NCBI GenBank assembly: GCA_003152795.1
Contig: PMBA01000373.1
Coordinates: 1 to 8,746 of the forward strand
Direction of reading: 5' to 3'
DNA: 8,746 nucleotides
Source of the DNA: Acidobacteriaceae bacterium
GTDB taxonomy: Bacteria > Acidobacteriota > Terriglobia > Terriglobales > Acidobacteriaceae
Shown here: positions 1-5,939 of the stretch, in pieces
How the letters are laid out: the number at the start of each line of letters is the position of its first letter
How positions within the stretch are numbered: position 1 is the first letter of the stretch
Program-made: the position numbers and the translations under genes
The notes under the pieces: model-generated
The model's database searches: none
Seen by the model: only the letters and a program-made list of their open reading frames with translations
Told to the model about the DNA's origin: nothing

Positions 1-258
1 GTCGCCATCGAAAACCGCGTTTACGATTTCGAATTCCTGCGCCAGTGCGCAAAACCCAAACTCTTCGTCAGCGGCTCGCGCGATCAGTTCGGCCCTGCCG
101 GAAAACTCGAGGCGCTCGTCAACACCTTCGCCGATCCAAAAAAGTTGGTCCGCATCGAAGCCGGAGACCACTTCTTCGAAGGCAGACTCAAGGAGATGCG
201 CACCGCTATCGAAGATTGGGTCCGCGAGATCGTGTCCGCACAAACCAACAGCGACTGA
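1..258 (+). CDS. Alpha/beta hydrolase, C-terminal fragment (cut by window edge)
   Basis: The reading frame is open from the first base to a TGA at 256-258, giving the last 85 residues of a protein whose start lies left of the window. The visible part fits the end of an alpha/beta-hydrolase fold. A strand followed by SGSRDQFGP (residues 24-32 of the fragment) is where the acid of the catalytic triad sits, with Asp28 as the likely acid. AGDHFFEGRL (54-63) carries the likely catalytic His57, and an amphipathic helix (64-80) closes the fold. The DHFFEGRL-type ending resembles the small hydrolases of the COG2945 group as I recall it. The nucleophile-elbow serine is not in the window, so activity and substrate cannot be judged. 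It ends 44 bp before the glycerate kinase in the same direction. Confidence 0.75.
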   Translation, partial: VAIENRVYDFEFLRQCAKPKLFVSGSRDQFGPAGKLEALVNTFADPKKLVRIEAGDHFFEGRLKEMRTAIEDWVREIVSAQTNSD

Positions 259-288
259 AGCGAACGGCCACGAGCGAACGACGTTCTC

Positions 289-294
289 TATAAT
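289..294 (+). promoter_or_regulatory. Candidate -10 box for a leaderless glycerate kinase mRNA
   Basis: A perfect TATAAT lies at 289-294 in the 44-bp gap after the hydrolase stop. Placing its last base at -7 puts +1 near 301, two bases before the ATG at 303. There is no Shine-Dalgarno sequence between the box and the ATG. I see no good -35 hexamer 16-18 bp upstream. This is inferred from position and consensus only. Confidence 0.5.
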
Positions 295-302
295 CTTCCA
301 AC

Positions 303-1649
303 ATGCCGGACATCGCTCCAGAACGCTTGCAGCAGTTTGCCCGCATGCGCGACGTCGCCCGCGAAATATTCACCGCGGCGCTCAGCAACGCCTCCATCGA
401 AAGCGCGTTTGCCCGCAACGTGCACTGCGAGCGCCGCGTCCTGCGCATCGGCCATGACCTGCACGATCTCGATTCCTACCACCGTGTCTTCGTCGTCTCC
501 ATGGGAAAAGCCGCGCACACCATGGCTGCCGCCCTCGAAGCTCAAATCGGCGGCAGCAGTTTCGAAGCAGGCATCGTCGCATCGTCGGTCGAACCCGCCA
601 GCATGGTCCGCGGCTTCCGCTATTTTCGCGGCGGACATCCCACCCCCACCCCCGAATCCATCCTCGCCGCCAGCGCCATCCTCAAGTCGCTCGACTCGCT
701 CGACTCCTCTGCCCTTGCCATCTTTATGATTTCCGGCGGCGGCTCTTCCATCGTCGAAAAGCCTGTCGCAACGTTGAACGACGACGAAATTTCCCTGCCC
801 GACCTCGCCGCCACCTACCGCACTCTCGTCCATTCCGGCGCCCCCATCGCCGAAATCAATGCCATCCGCAAACATCTCTCCGCCGTGAAGGGCGGACGCC
901 TCGCCCAAGCCGCCTACCCTGCCCAGCAGGTTTCCATTCTTGTCTCCGACGTGCCCGACGCTACCCCCGACGCCCTCGCCTCCGGCCCCACCATGCCCGA
1001 TTCCACTTCCATCCACGACTGCGAAAACATCGCCGCGAAATACAACCTGGTCGAACAGTTCCCCAAATCCGTTGCCGATCTCTTCCGCCAGCACGCTCTC
1101 GACGAGACCCCCAAATCCGACGACCCCGCTTTCGTCCGCGCCCGCTGGTGGACCGTGCTCTCCAACCAGGTGGCCATCGATGAAGCCGCGGTAGCCGCCA
1201 CCCGCGCCGGGTTCGCCGTCGAAGTCGATAACTCCTGCGACGACTGGCCCTATGACAAAGCCGCCAACTACCTGCTCGACCGGCTGCGCGTTTTACGCCG
1301 CTCCGTCTCCCGCATCTGTCTGATTTCTGGCGGTGAGGTAACTGTCACCGTCCGCAACGGGGGCACAGGCGGACGCAACCAGCAGTTCGCCCTCGCCTGC
1401 GCCGAACCAATTTCGGGACAAGACATCACCGTGCTCAGCGCCGGCACCGACGGCATCGACGGCAATAGTCCCGCCGCCGGAGCCGTAGTCGATGGCACCA
1501 CTCTCAATCGCGCCGGAGGCCCCGAAGCCGTGCGGTTCGCGCTCTCCACCTTCAATGCCTATCCTCTTTTCGACACGCTCGGCGACACCCTCGTCACCGG
1601 ACCCACGGGAAACAATCTTCGCGACCTCCGCATCCTGCTGGCGTATTAG
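303..1649 (+). CDS. Glycerate 2-kinase, DUF4147/MOFRL family
   Basis: This 448-aa protein is full length for the GckA/TtuD-type glycerate kinases, which phosphorylate D-glycerate to 2-phosphoglycerate with ATP in the cytoplasm and link glyoxylate, tartrate or serine breakdown to glycolysis. Family motifs appear in order: SMGKAA (66-71), GGHPTPTPES (110-119), the glycine-rich ISGGGSS (143-149), AIRKHLSAVKGGRLA (187-201), and SDVPDATPDALASGPTMPD (215-233). The C-terminal MOFRL domain follows with SGGEVTVTV (342-350), GGRNQQFALA (356-365), GTDGIDG (381-387) and TGPTGNNLRDL (432-442). The ATG at 303 fits the family N-terminus and lies 8 nt after a TATAAT box. No ribosome binding site is visible. 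Neighbours do not show which glycerate pathway it serves. The family assignment is secure; the exact substrate is inferred from the family. Confidence 0.93.
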   Translation: MPDIAPERLQQFARMRDVAREIFTAALSNASIESAFARNVHCERRVLRIGHDLHDLDSYHRVFVVSMGKAAHTMAAALEAQIGGSSFEAGIVASSVEPASMVRGFRYFRGGHPTPTPESILAASAILKSLDSLDSSALAIFMISGGGSSIVEKPVATLNDDEISLPDLAATYRTLVHSGAPIAEINAIRKHLSAVKGGRLAQAAYPAQQVSILVSDVPDATPDALASGPTMPDSTSIHDCENIAAKYNLVEQFPKSVADLFRQHALDETPKSDDPAFVRARWWTVLSNQVAIDEAAVAATRAGFAVEVDNSCDDWPYDKAANYLLDRLRVLRRSVSRICLISGGEVTVTVRNGGTGGRNQQFALACAEPISGQDITVLSAGTDGIDGNSPAAGAVVDGTTLNRAGGPEAVRFALSTFNAYPLFDTLGDTLVTGPTGNNLRDLRILLAY

Positions 1650-1826
1650 TGTTCGAGTACTCCCAGGCCCCTGAGTGGAAACGCACCAACGCCGGCCAGC
1701 TTATGACCTTCCGTACGTGCCCTTCCGGCGCCAGTAAATTCTTGTAAATGTCCCTTCCGCCCGGCAGCGCCTCACCCCCTGCCCGCATCCAAGCTATTAA
1801 ACCCAACACTGCACGGGAGGTTTCGA
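1650..1826. other. Intergenic region upstream of the beta-barrel gene
   Basis: These 177 bp hold no credible ORF. A TATTAA at 1795-1800 is a weak -10 candidate about 30 nt before the TTG start, without a recognisable -35. Six-base arms CGCCGG and CCGGCG face each other across about 28 bp near 1690-1730, too weak to call a terminator. The only well-supported signal is the ribosome binding site at 1815-1820. Confidence 0.4.
1815..1820 (+). promoter_or_regulatory. Ribosome binding site that fixes a TTG start
   Basis: GGGAGG at 1815-1820 is a near-perfect Shine-Dalgarno sequence, 6 nt before the TTG at 1827. No ATG or GTG lies nearby in this frame, and the protein begins with a signal peptide exactly from this TTG. 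Confidence 0.8.
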
Positions 1827-2432
1827 TTGAAACAGACTTTACGCACTGCCATTCTCTTGTCGTTTGCCTGCGCTGCGTTTGCAGCGTTCTCGAATTTCGC
1901 GCACGCCCAGAAAGTCGATCTTGCTTTCGGCATCAGCACCGTGAATGCCCCGGGAGCCAGCTCGGCAAGCGGCGATCACCAACCCGTATCGCTCACCGGC
2001 GGCACCTATCCGGGTCTTAGCGGCGACGTGCTCTTCTTTCACCACGTCGGCATCGGGGGCGAAATTTACTGGAAGGCTAATCAGGGGAATTACGGCAATA
2101 CCGGCCTGCCGTTTCGTCCGCTCTTTTACGACGTCAACGCGGTTTACTCGCCCAAGCTCGCCAGCCACACCTACCTTGAGCTGATTGGCGGTATCGGAGC
2201 GCTCAGCACCCGCTTCTACTGTTCTTCAGTTTGCACCTATCAAGGCACCAATTATCAGGACAGCAACCACTTCATGGCAGACTTCGGCGCCGGCATCAAG
2301 ATTTATCCCAAGGGAGGCTTCTTCGTTCGCCCCGAGGCTCGTCTGTACCTGGTCAACAACAACCTGGACTACAGCTCGCCGCGCGTGGCCCGCTACGGCC
2401 TCTCGATCGGCTATACCTTCGGAGGAAAATAG
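1827..2432 (+). CDS. Outer-membrane beta-barrel protein with signal peptide
   Basis: This is a 201-aa exported protein. Residues 1-28 form a classical signal peptide: Lys2 and Arg6, a hydrophobic core at about 8-21, and a cleavage site after AHA (25-27). The mature part alternates hydrophobic and polar residues in short strands rich in Gly, Tyr and Phe, and ends GLSIGYTFGGK (191-201), close to the aromatic-terminated last strand of outer-membrane barrels. About 170 mature residues would suit an 8-stranded OmpA/OmpX-sized barrel. Cys132 and Cys136, in a Tyr/Ser-rich loop, could form a disulfide. The PEARLYLVNNN stretch (169-179) recalls a barrel family I associate with Acidobacteria. No OmpA-like peptidoglycan-binding domain is present. 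Its function (pore, adhesin or structural) cannot be told. The start is TTG, supported by GGGAGG 6 nt upstream. Confidence 0.8.
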   Translation: MKQTLRTAILLSFACAAFAAFSNFAHAQKVDLAFGISTVNAPGASSASGDHQPVSLTGGTYPGLSGDVLFFHHVGIGGEIYWKANQGNYGNTGLPFRPLFYDVNAVYSPKLASHTYLELIGGIGALSTRFYCSSVCTYQGTNYQDSNHFMADFGAGIKIYPKGGFFVRPEARLYLVNNNLDYSSPRVARYGLSIGYTFGGK

Positions 2433-2461
2433 CCCGTTCCCGAATTTGTCATCTAGAGCGA

Positions 2462-2510
2462 AGCGAAGGACCTGCGTTTTCCAGCCTCGGCAAAACCCAG
2501 GTCCTTCGCT
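2462..2510. repeat. Palindromic repeat: 19-bp stem with 11-nt loop
   Basis: Arms at 2462-2480 and 2492-2510 pair over 19 bp with a single C-C mismatch. The outer 13 bp, AGCGAAGGACCTG against CAGGTCCTTCGCT, are perfect. The upstream edge (TCATCTAGAGCGAAGCGAAGG) resembles a dispersed palindromic element found between genes in many bacterial genomes. It lies 30 bp after the beta-barrel stop. A run of six T occurs at 2524-2529, 13 nt past the stem, too far for a textbook intrinsic terminator, though the stem could still end or stabilise the upstream transcript. Confidence 0.8.
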
Positions 2511-2570
2511 GCTGCTTTGTGGATTTTTTCGTCCCCCAACTCCGCAGTGGCCCGTATTACCCGTCCGCAT

Positions 2571-2576
2571 TATGAT
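2571..2576 (+). promoter_or_regulatory. Candidate -10 box for a leaderless tat operon mRNA
   Basis: TATGAT at 2571-2576 is a 5-of-6 match to the -10 consensus. With its last base at -7, +1 falls exactly on the A of the ATG at 2583. The AGAG at 2577-2580 is only 2 nt from the ATG, too close to act as a normal ribosome binding site. No clear -35 was seen. Confidence 0.5.
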
Positions 2577-2582
2577 AGAGCC

Positions 2583-2960
2583 ATGAATTTTGGCTTCTCA
2601 GGCGAAATGATCTTCCTGTTTTTCCTGGCGCTGATCCTTTTCGGCCCCAAGAAAATGCCGGAGATCGGCCGCCAGGTCGCGCGCTTTCTGAACGAGTTCC
2701 GGCGCGCTTCCAACGAATTCCGTTCGCAGATCGAATCCGAAATCAATTCCCTGGATGTCAGCGTCAGTGGCAGCCCGCGCCAGCAGATCCTGCCACCGCT
2801 CCAGGCCCCGCTCGGATCCCTGGCCAACCGCATCTTCAACCCGCCGTCCGCCGAAAAACTGGAAGCTGCTGAAGCCGCTCAGGAAAAGGCCGCCATTGAG
2901 ATGAGCCCGGCCTCGTCTCCCGAGCCTGCTCCCGCTCCGAAAGCAGCGCCCGATGCCTGA
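2583..2960 (+). CDS. tatB: Twin-arginine translocase TatA/TatB-family subunit, TatB-like
   Basis: This 125-aa protein has the TatA/B layout: a short N-terminal membrane helix (about 8-20), a hinge FGPKKMPEIGR (20-30), an amphipathic charged helix (31-56), and a loose tail ending in Pro/Ala-rich sequence (108-125). Tat subunits form the membrane complex that exports folded proteins with twin-arginine signals. Glu8 at the start of the helix and the FGP hinge resemble TatB (E. coli TatB has Glu8, TatA has Gln8), and the long amphipathic helix also favours TatB. TatA and TatB are hard to separate by sequence and the protein may serve both roles. The ATG at 2583 is preferred over the longer in-frame extension because that extension runs toward the palindromic repeat and would put polar sequence before the membrane helix. 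It overlaps tatC by 8 nt. Confidence 0.85.
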   Translation: MNFGFSGEMIFLFFLALILFGPKKMPEIGRQVARFLNEFRRASNEFRSQIESEINSLDVSVSGSPRQQILPPLQAPLGSLANRIFNPPSAEKLEAAEAAQEKAAIEMSPASSPEPAPAPKAAPDA

Positions 2961-3750
2961 ACTGGCCGCTTCCTCACCCGCGAGCGAATCCAAAGAGGAA
3001 ATGCCAACCATGGGCTTCCTCGACCATCTCGAGGAACTGCGCAAGCGCATCGTCTACTCCATCATCGCCATCGCCGTTGGCTTCTTCGCCTGTTGGGGAT
3101 ATGCCGAAAATATTTACGAGATCATGCAGCGCCCAATCATGGACGCGCTCGCCCACAATGGCCTCTCCGCCAAACTGGTTTACCTGAATCCCACCGAGCC
3201 TTTCAATCTGTATCTGAAAGTCGGAGGCATGGCCGGCTTGTTTGTCGCCTCGCCCTTCGTCCTCTACCAGCTCTGGTGCTTCATTTCCCCCGGTCTGTAC
3301 CGCAACGAGAAGCGCTACGTCATGCCCTTCATGGCCTCAACCGTTGCCCTGTTCCTGGCCGGCGGGTACTTCGGCTACAAGCTCGTCCTTCCCCAGGCGC
3401 TCGTGTTCCTGATCGGTTACGGCAAAGCGTTCCAGCCCATGATCACGCTCAGCGAATACAGTTCCCTGTTCCTGACCATCATCGTCGGCCTGGGCGTAAT
3501 TTTCGAAATGCCGATCCTGGTATTCTTCCTGGCCCTCATGGGGATTGTGAGCGCCGGCTGGATGTGGCGTAATCTCCGCTATTCCATCCTCGTCATCTTC
3601 ATCATCGCCGCCATCATCACGCCCACCACCGATATCCTGAACATGTGCATCTTCGCCGCGCCCATGGTGGCCTTGTACGTCCTCAGCATCGGCATCGCCT
3701 GGATGGTGCATCCCAAACAACGCAAGAAACGCGCGGAGAAAAATTCTTAA
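2953..3750 (+). CDS. tatC: Sec-independent protein translocase TatC
   Basis: TatC is the polytopic Tat subunit that binds twin-arginine signal peptides together with TatB. The 265-aa length is close to E. coli TatC (258). Signature features are visible: FLDHLEELRKR (22-32) before the first membrane helix, SPGLYRNEKR (112-121) with the conserved Glu119 in the cytoplasmic loop, FEMP (184-187) in a later helix, and ITPTTDILNM (222-231) before the last helix. Six hydrophobic segments can be drawn at about 33-51, 88-110, 124-147, 170-195, 208-226 and 232-250. The tail is basic (QRKKRAEK). The first ATG overlaps the tatB stop, which implies translational coupling. A start at 3001 (Met17) or 3010 (Met20) is also possible, since AAAGAGGA lies at 2992-2999. 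Confidence 0.95.
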   Translation: MPELAASSPASESKEEMPTMGFLDHLEELRKRIVYSIIAIAVGFFACWGYAENIYEIMQRPIMDALAHNGLSAKLVYLNPTEPFNLYLKVGGMAGLFVASPFVLYQLWCFISPGLYRNEKRYVMPFMASTVALFLAGGYFGYKLVLPQALVFLIGYGKAFQPMITLSEYSSLFLTIIVGLGVIFEMPILVFFLALMGIVSAGWMWRNLRYSILVIFIIAAIITPTTDILNMCIFAAPMVALYVLSIGIAWMVHPKQRKKRAEKNS

Positions 3751-3773
3751 CCGCTAGGGGCAAAGAGGACCAC

Positions 3774-3777
3774 AGGA
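3774..3777 (+). promoter_or_regulatory. Ribosome binding site of the M28/QC-like gene
   Basis: AGGA at 3774-3777 lies 6 nt before the ATG at 3784. It falls inside the left half of a 9-bp inverted repeat (GACCACAGG at 3768-3776, CCTGTGGTC at 3843-3851). Long-range pairing could in principle mask it. Confidence 0.5.
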
Positions 3778-3783
3778 AAGACC

Positions 3784-4824
3784 ATGAGACCTGCAACCAC
3801 AATGGATGTTTGCCAAGCCTCCCCCCGCGTTCCCCGGTGTCCCCTGTGGTCAAAGATCTCCGTGGCTCTGCTGCTGACCATCGCCCAGGCAAACACCGTA
3901 GCCTGCACCAAAGAAACCAGCTCCGCCAATCCACTCCCAAAAACCGAATCGACCGCGACGCCCCAACCTTCGCCCCAAACCGTGCCTCCCGATAACGCCC
4001 CGCTCCCGCACATTGATGCCGCGCGCGCCTTCCAGTACACCCGCGAGGTCACCGCCTTCGGTCCCCGCTATCTGGGCAGCGAGAACCACAAGAAACTTGA
4101 GCGCTACATCGCCAGCCATCTTCAGGGCGATCAGGTTGAAGACGATGTCTTTACCGCCGACACCGTGGAAGGCAAGTTCCCCGTCCACAACATCATCGCC
4201 AAATTTCCCGGCGAAAAAGACGGCATCATCGTCATCATGGGCCACTACGACACCAACTACCCGCTGCGCAATATGGGATTCGTCGGCGCCAACGACGGCG
4301 GGTCTTCCACCGCCATCCTCCTCGAATACGCCAACCACTTGCGCGGCAAGAAACGCGATGGCTACAGCGTCTGGCTCGTCTGGACCGACGGCGAAGAAGC
4401 CGTGCAGCAGTGGTCCGACACCGACAGTCTTTACGGCACCCGCCATCTCGCCGAAAAATGGGACAAAGATGGCACCCTTAAAAAGATCAAAGCGCTCATG
4501 GTCATGGACATGATCGCCGACGCCGATCTCGACATCGTCCGCGCCACCAATGGCGCTCCCTGGCTGCTCGACCTCATCTACGCCGCCGCCCAACGCGGAG
4601 GCTACCAGTCCCACTTCTACGCCACCGAGGGCGCCATCGAAGACGATCACGTTCCCTTCTTCAAACTCGGCGTCCCCTGTGCCGATGTCATCGACCTCGA
4701 TTACGGCTACAACAACGTCTTCCACCACACCACGCAGGACACCATGGACAAGCTAAGCCCCAAGAGTATGGAAATCGTAGGCGATACCATCCTGGAAACA
4801 ATCCACCTGCTCGACCAGCGCTAG
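3784..4824 (+). CDS. Exported M28-family zinc enzyme, glutaminyl-peptide cyclotransferase-like
   Basis: This 346-aa protein has the M28 metallopeptidase fold with the features of animal-type glutaminyl cyclases, which turn N-terminal Gln into pyroglutamate. Visible motifs are GHYDTNY (153-159), GANDGGSST (168-176) with probable zinc ligand Asp171, TDGEEA (201-206) with Glu204/Glu205 as probable catalytic base and zinc ligand, the QC-like WSDTDSLYGTRHLAE (210-224), MDMIAD (241-246), IEDDHVPFFKLGVP (285-298), and FHHTTQD (313-319) holding the C-terminal zinc histidine. In human QC a Trp precedes that His; here it seems to be His314. The N-terminus has a hydrophobic stretch (25-40) and TVAC (38-41), a weak lipobox, so it is probably a lipoprotein or secreted protein, followed by a Pro/Thr/Ser-rich linker (45-75). 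The first ~23 residues are unusual and overlap repeat-like DNA, so the start is uncertain. It begins 33 bp after tatC, probably in the same operon. An ordinary M28 aminopeptidase remains possible. Confidence 0.82.
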   Translation: MRPATTMDVCQASPRVPRCPLWSKISVALLLTIAQANTVACTKETSSANPLPKTESTATPQPSPQTVPPDNAPLPHIDAARAFQYTREVTAFGPRYLGSENHKKLERYIASHLQGDQVEDDVFTADTVEGKFPVHNIIAKFPGEKDGIIVIMGHYDTNYPLRNMGFVGANDGGSSTAILLEYANHLRGKKRDGYSVWLVWTDGEEAVQQWSDTDSLYGTRHLAEKWDKDGTLKKIKALMVMDMIADADLDIVRATNGAPWLLDLIYAAAQRGGYQSHFYATEGAIEDDHVPFFKLGVPCADVIDLDYGYNNVFHHTTQDTMDKLSPKSMEIVGDTILETIHLLDQR

Positions 4825-5172
4825 TGGAGTGCGTCAGCCAGATCGACCTCTATGGAGAGTCGCCGATTTCCCCCGTGTCCCTCTGTACCCCCCGTGGTAA
4901 GCGCCTTTGACTTCCCCGTCTAACGTCAAAATTCATACCGGATCGAAGCGAAAAATAACGGTCCCCATTTTCAACGCACGACACGAGCGCGCTGTCTCGG
5001 GTATGTCCCCGCTCGGACCCAGCGTAGGGACGGACGCCCTCGTCCGTCCAGCGAGCGCAGCTCGCCACTCCTGGTTGAGGAACGCCAGGACGTCAGTCGC
5101 CCCATGAACCCGTTTGGATTTGTCCGCGCCCAAGGTGCGCTGTTCGCTCCCCCGGCTCAGAAGACTGCCAGT
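4825..5172. other. Noncoding convergent gap with several hairpins
   Basis: This 348-bp stretch separates two convergent genes and holds no credible ORF. It contains TTCCCCCGTGTCCCTCTGT near 4868-4886, similar to the sequence at the 5' end of the M28 gene. It then holds a perfect 9-bp stem at 5028-5049 (GGACGGACG, loop CCCT), a 6-bp stem at 5051-5065 (GCGAGC/GCTCGC, loop GCA), and a 6-bp stem at 5070-5090 (TCCTGG/CCAGGA). None is followed by a clear T-run on either strand. It is best read as a mosaic of intergenic palindromic repeats that may also act in bidirectional termination. Confidence 0.6.
5028..5065. repeat. Twin-hairpin palindromic repeat
   Basis: Two adjacent perfect stems are separated by one base: a 9-bp stem (5028-5036 with 5041-5049, 4-nt loop) and a 6-bp stem (5051-5056 with 5060-5065, 3-nt loop). 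The compact GC-rich arrangement resembles REP/BIME-type extragenic elements. Whether it recurs in the genome cannot be seen from one window. Confidence 0.6.
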
Positions 5173-5925
5173 TCAGTAGATCGTGTACCCCGGCGCCGGA
5201 TTCCGCACATCGGGCTTCGACGCCATCAGCAGCAGGGCGCCGATCCGCTTGAACGCCTTCAGGTCGTCCAGCGAATGGAATGAAGTGGTCTGGTAGTTGT
5301 CGGGCGTGGGCGTGTCGTCGGAAATCAGCGCGTACTCGACGTTTCCGAAGGCATGTTTCTTCAGCAGTTCGACGTACTCCGCCGCCGAGCGAACATGCAC
5401 CGGCACCTTCAACTTTGGCACCCACTGCAGCGCATACGGATTGTCTTTGTAGAGATTGATCAGAATGAACAGCCGTCCATGCGGCGCCATCACGCGAAAA
5501 AGTTCGGCCAGCGCCCGATCCTGGTCCGGGTAGTAATAAAACGACTCGACGGAAAGCACCTTGTCAAAAAAGTTTTCTTCCCACGGAATCTGCGCCGCCG
5601 ATCCGACTATAAACATCACGTTGTCGAATTCTTTCGAGGCGGCTCGCGCCTGCCTGACCATCTCGTCGGCAATATCGACTCCGACCACCTGCCCAAAACC
5701 CTGCGGCCCTTCACCGACCATGCGCGCCAGCAAGCGCGTCGCCCAGCCCGATCCGCAACCGAGATCCAGAACGCGCTCACCCGGACGCAGATCCATACGG
5801 CGCATCGTCTTCTCGGTGATATCGAGGTGATGGCGCTCCATCTTCGCGCCTTCGCCATCATCGGCCCAGCGGTTGAATTCATGCTGCAGTCGCTCGTCGG
5901 GGGATTGCGGTTTGTTGGCGGTCAT
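5173..5925 (-). CDS. SAM-dependent methyltransferase, UbiE/type-11 class
   Basis: This 250-aa cytoplasmic protein has a class I Rossmann methyltransferase core. RVLDLGCGSGWATR (51-64) is motif I, which binds SAM. VVGVDIADEMVRQAR (80-94) supplies the acidic residue (Asp84) for the ribose. DNVMFIVGSAAQIPW (101-115) and FFDKVLSVESFYYYPD (119-134) are motifs II-III, and LFRVMAPHGRLFILINLY (142-159) is the post-core strand typical of UbiE/COQ5-like enzymes. The N-terminal 40 residues and the C-terminal part after 170 would form the substrate site, but I cannot name a substrate. The ATG at 5923-5925 is chosen because GGAGAG lies 4 nt upstream. The TTG at 5935-5937 would overlap that site. It lies 89 bp downstream of aroA on the same strand and converges on the M28 gene. 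Confidence 0.85.
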   Translation of the reverse strand: MTANKPQSPDERLQHEFNRWADDGEGAKMERHHLDITEKTMRRMDLRPGERVLDLGCGSGWATRLLARMVGEGPQGFGQVVGVDIADEMVRQARAASKEFDNVMFIVGSAAQIPWEENFFDKVLSVESFYYYPDQDRALAELFRVMAPHGRLFILINLYKDNPYALQWVPKLKVPVHVRSAAEYVELLKKHAFGNVEYALISDDTPTPDNYQTTSFHSLDDLKAFKRIGALLLMASKPDVRNPAPGYTIY

Positions 5926-5929
5926 GATT

Positions 5930-5935
5930 CTCTCC
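5930..5935 (-). promoter_or_regulatory. Ribosome binding site of the methyltransferase
   Basis: GGAGAG on the minus strand at 5930-5935 lies 4 nt before the ATG at 5923-5925. It favours this ATG over the TTG four codons upstream. Confidence 0.65.
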
Positions 5936-5939
5936 AACG

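Noticed and set aside
288..1094. 268-aa open frame on the minus strand inside the glycerate kinase gene
   Set aside because: It is antisense to a motif-complete kinase. Its Gly/Asp-rich composition is the usual shadow of GC-rich codons, and it has no recognisable domain.
2462..2529. Intrinsic terminator of the beta-barrel gene
   Set aside because: The T-run begins 13 nt after the stem instead of directly after it, so I list the structure as a repeat with possible terminator activity only.
2517..2582. N-terminal extension of the TatB-like protein
   Set aside because: It would put polar residues before the membrane helix, lies just past the palindrome, and would be upstream of the predicted +1. 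The ATG at 2583 fits the family length.
3850..4728. 292-aa open frame on the minus strand inside the M28 gene
   Set aside because: It is antisense to a gene with a full set of catalytic motifs, and its Val/Gly/Asp/Phe-rich low-complexity translation is typical of a shadow frame.
4907..5133. Small ORFs on both strands in the convergent gap
   Set aside because: They translate hairpin repeats, lack ribosome binding sites and resemble spurious repeat-derived proteins.
5935..5937. TTG start for the methyltransferase
   Set aside because: It overlaps the GGAGAG ribosome binding site that serves the ATG at 5923-5925.
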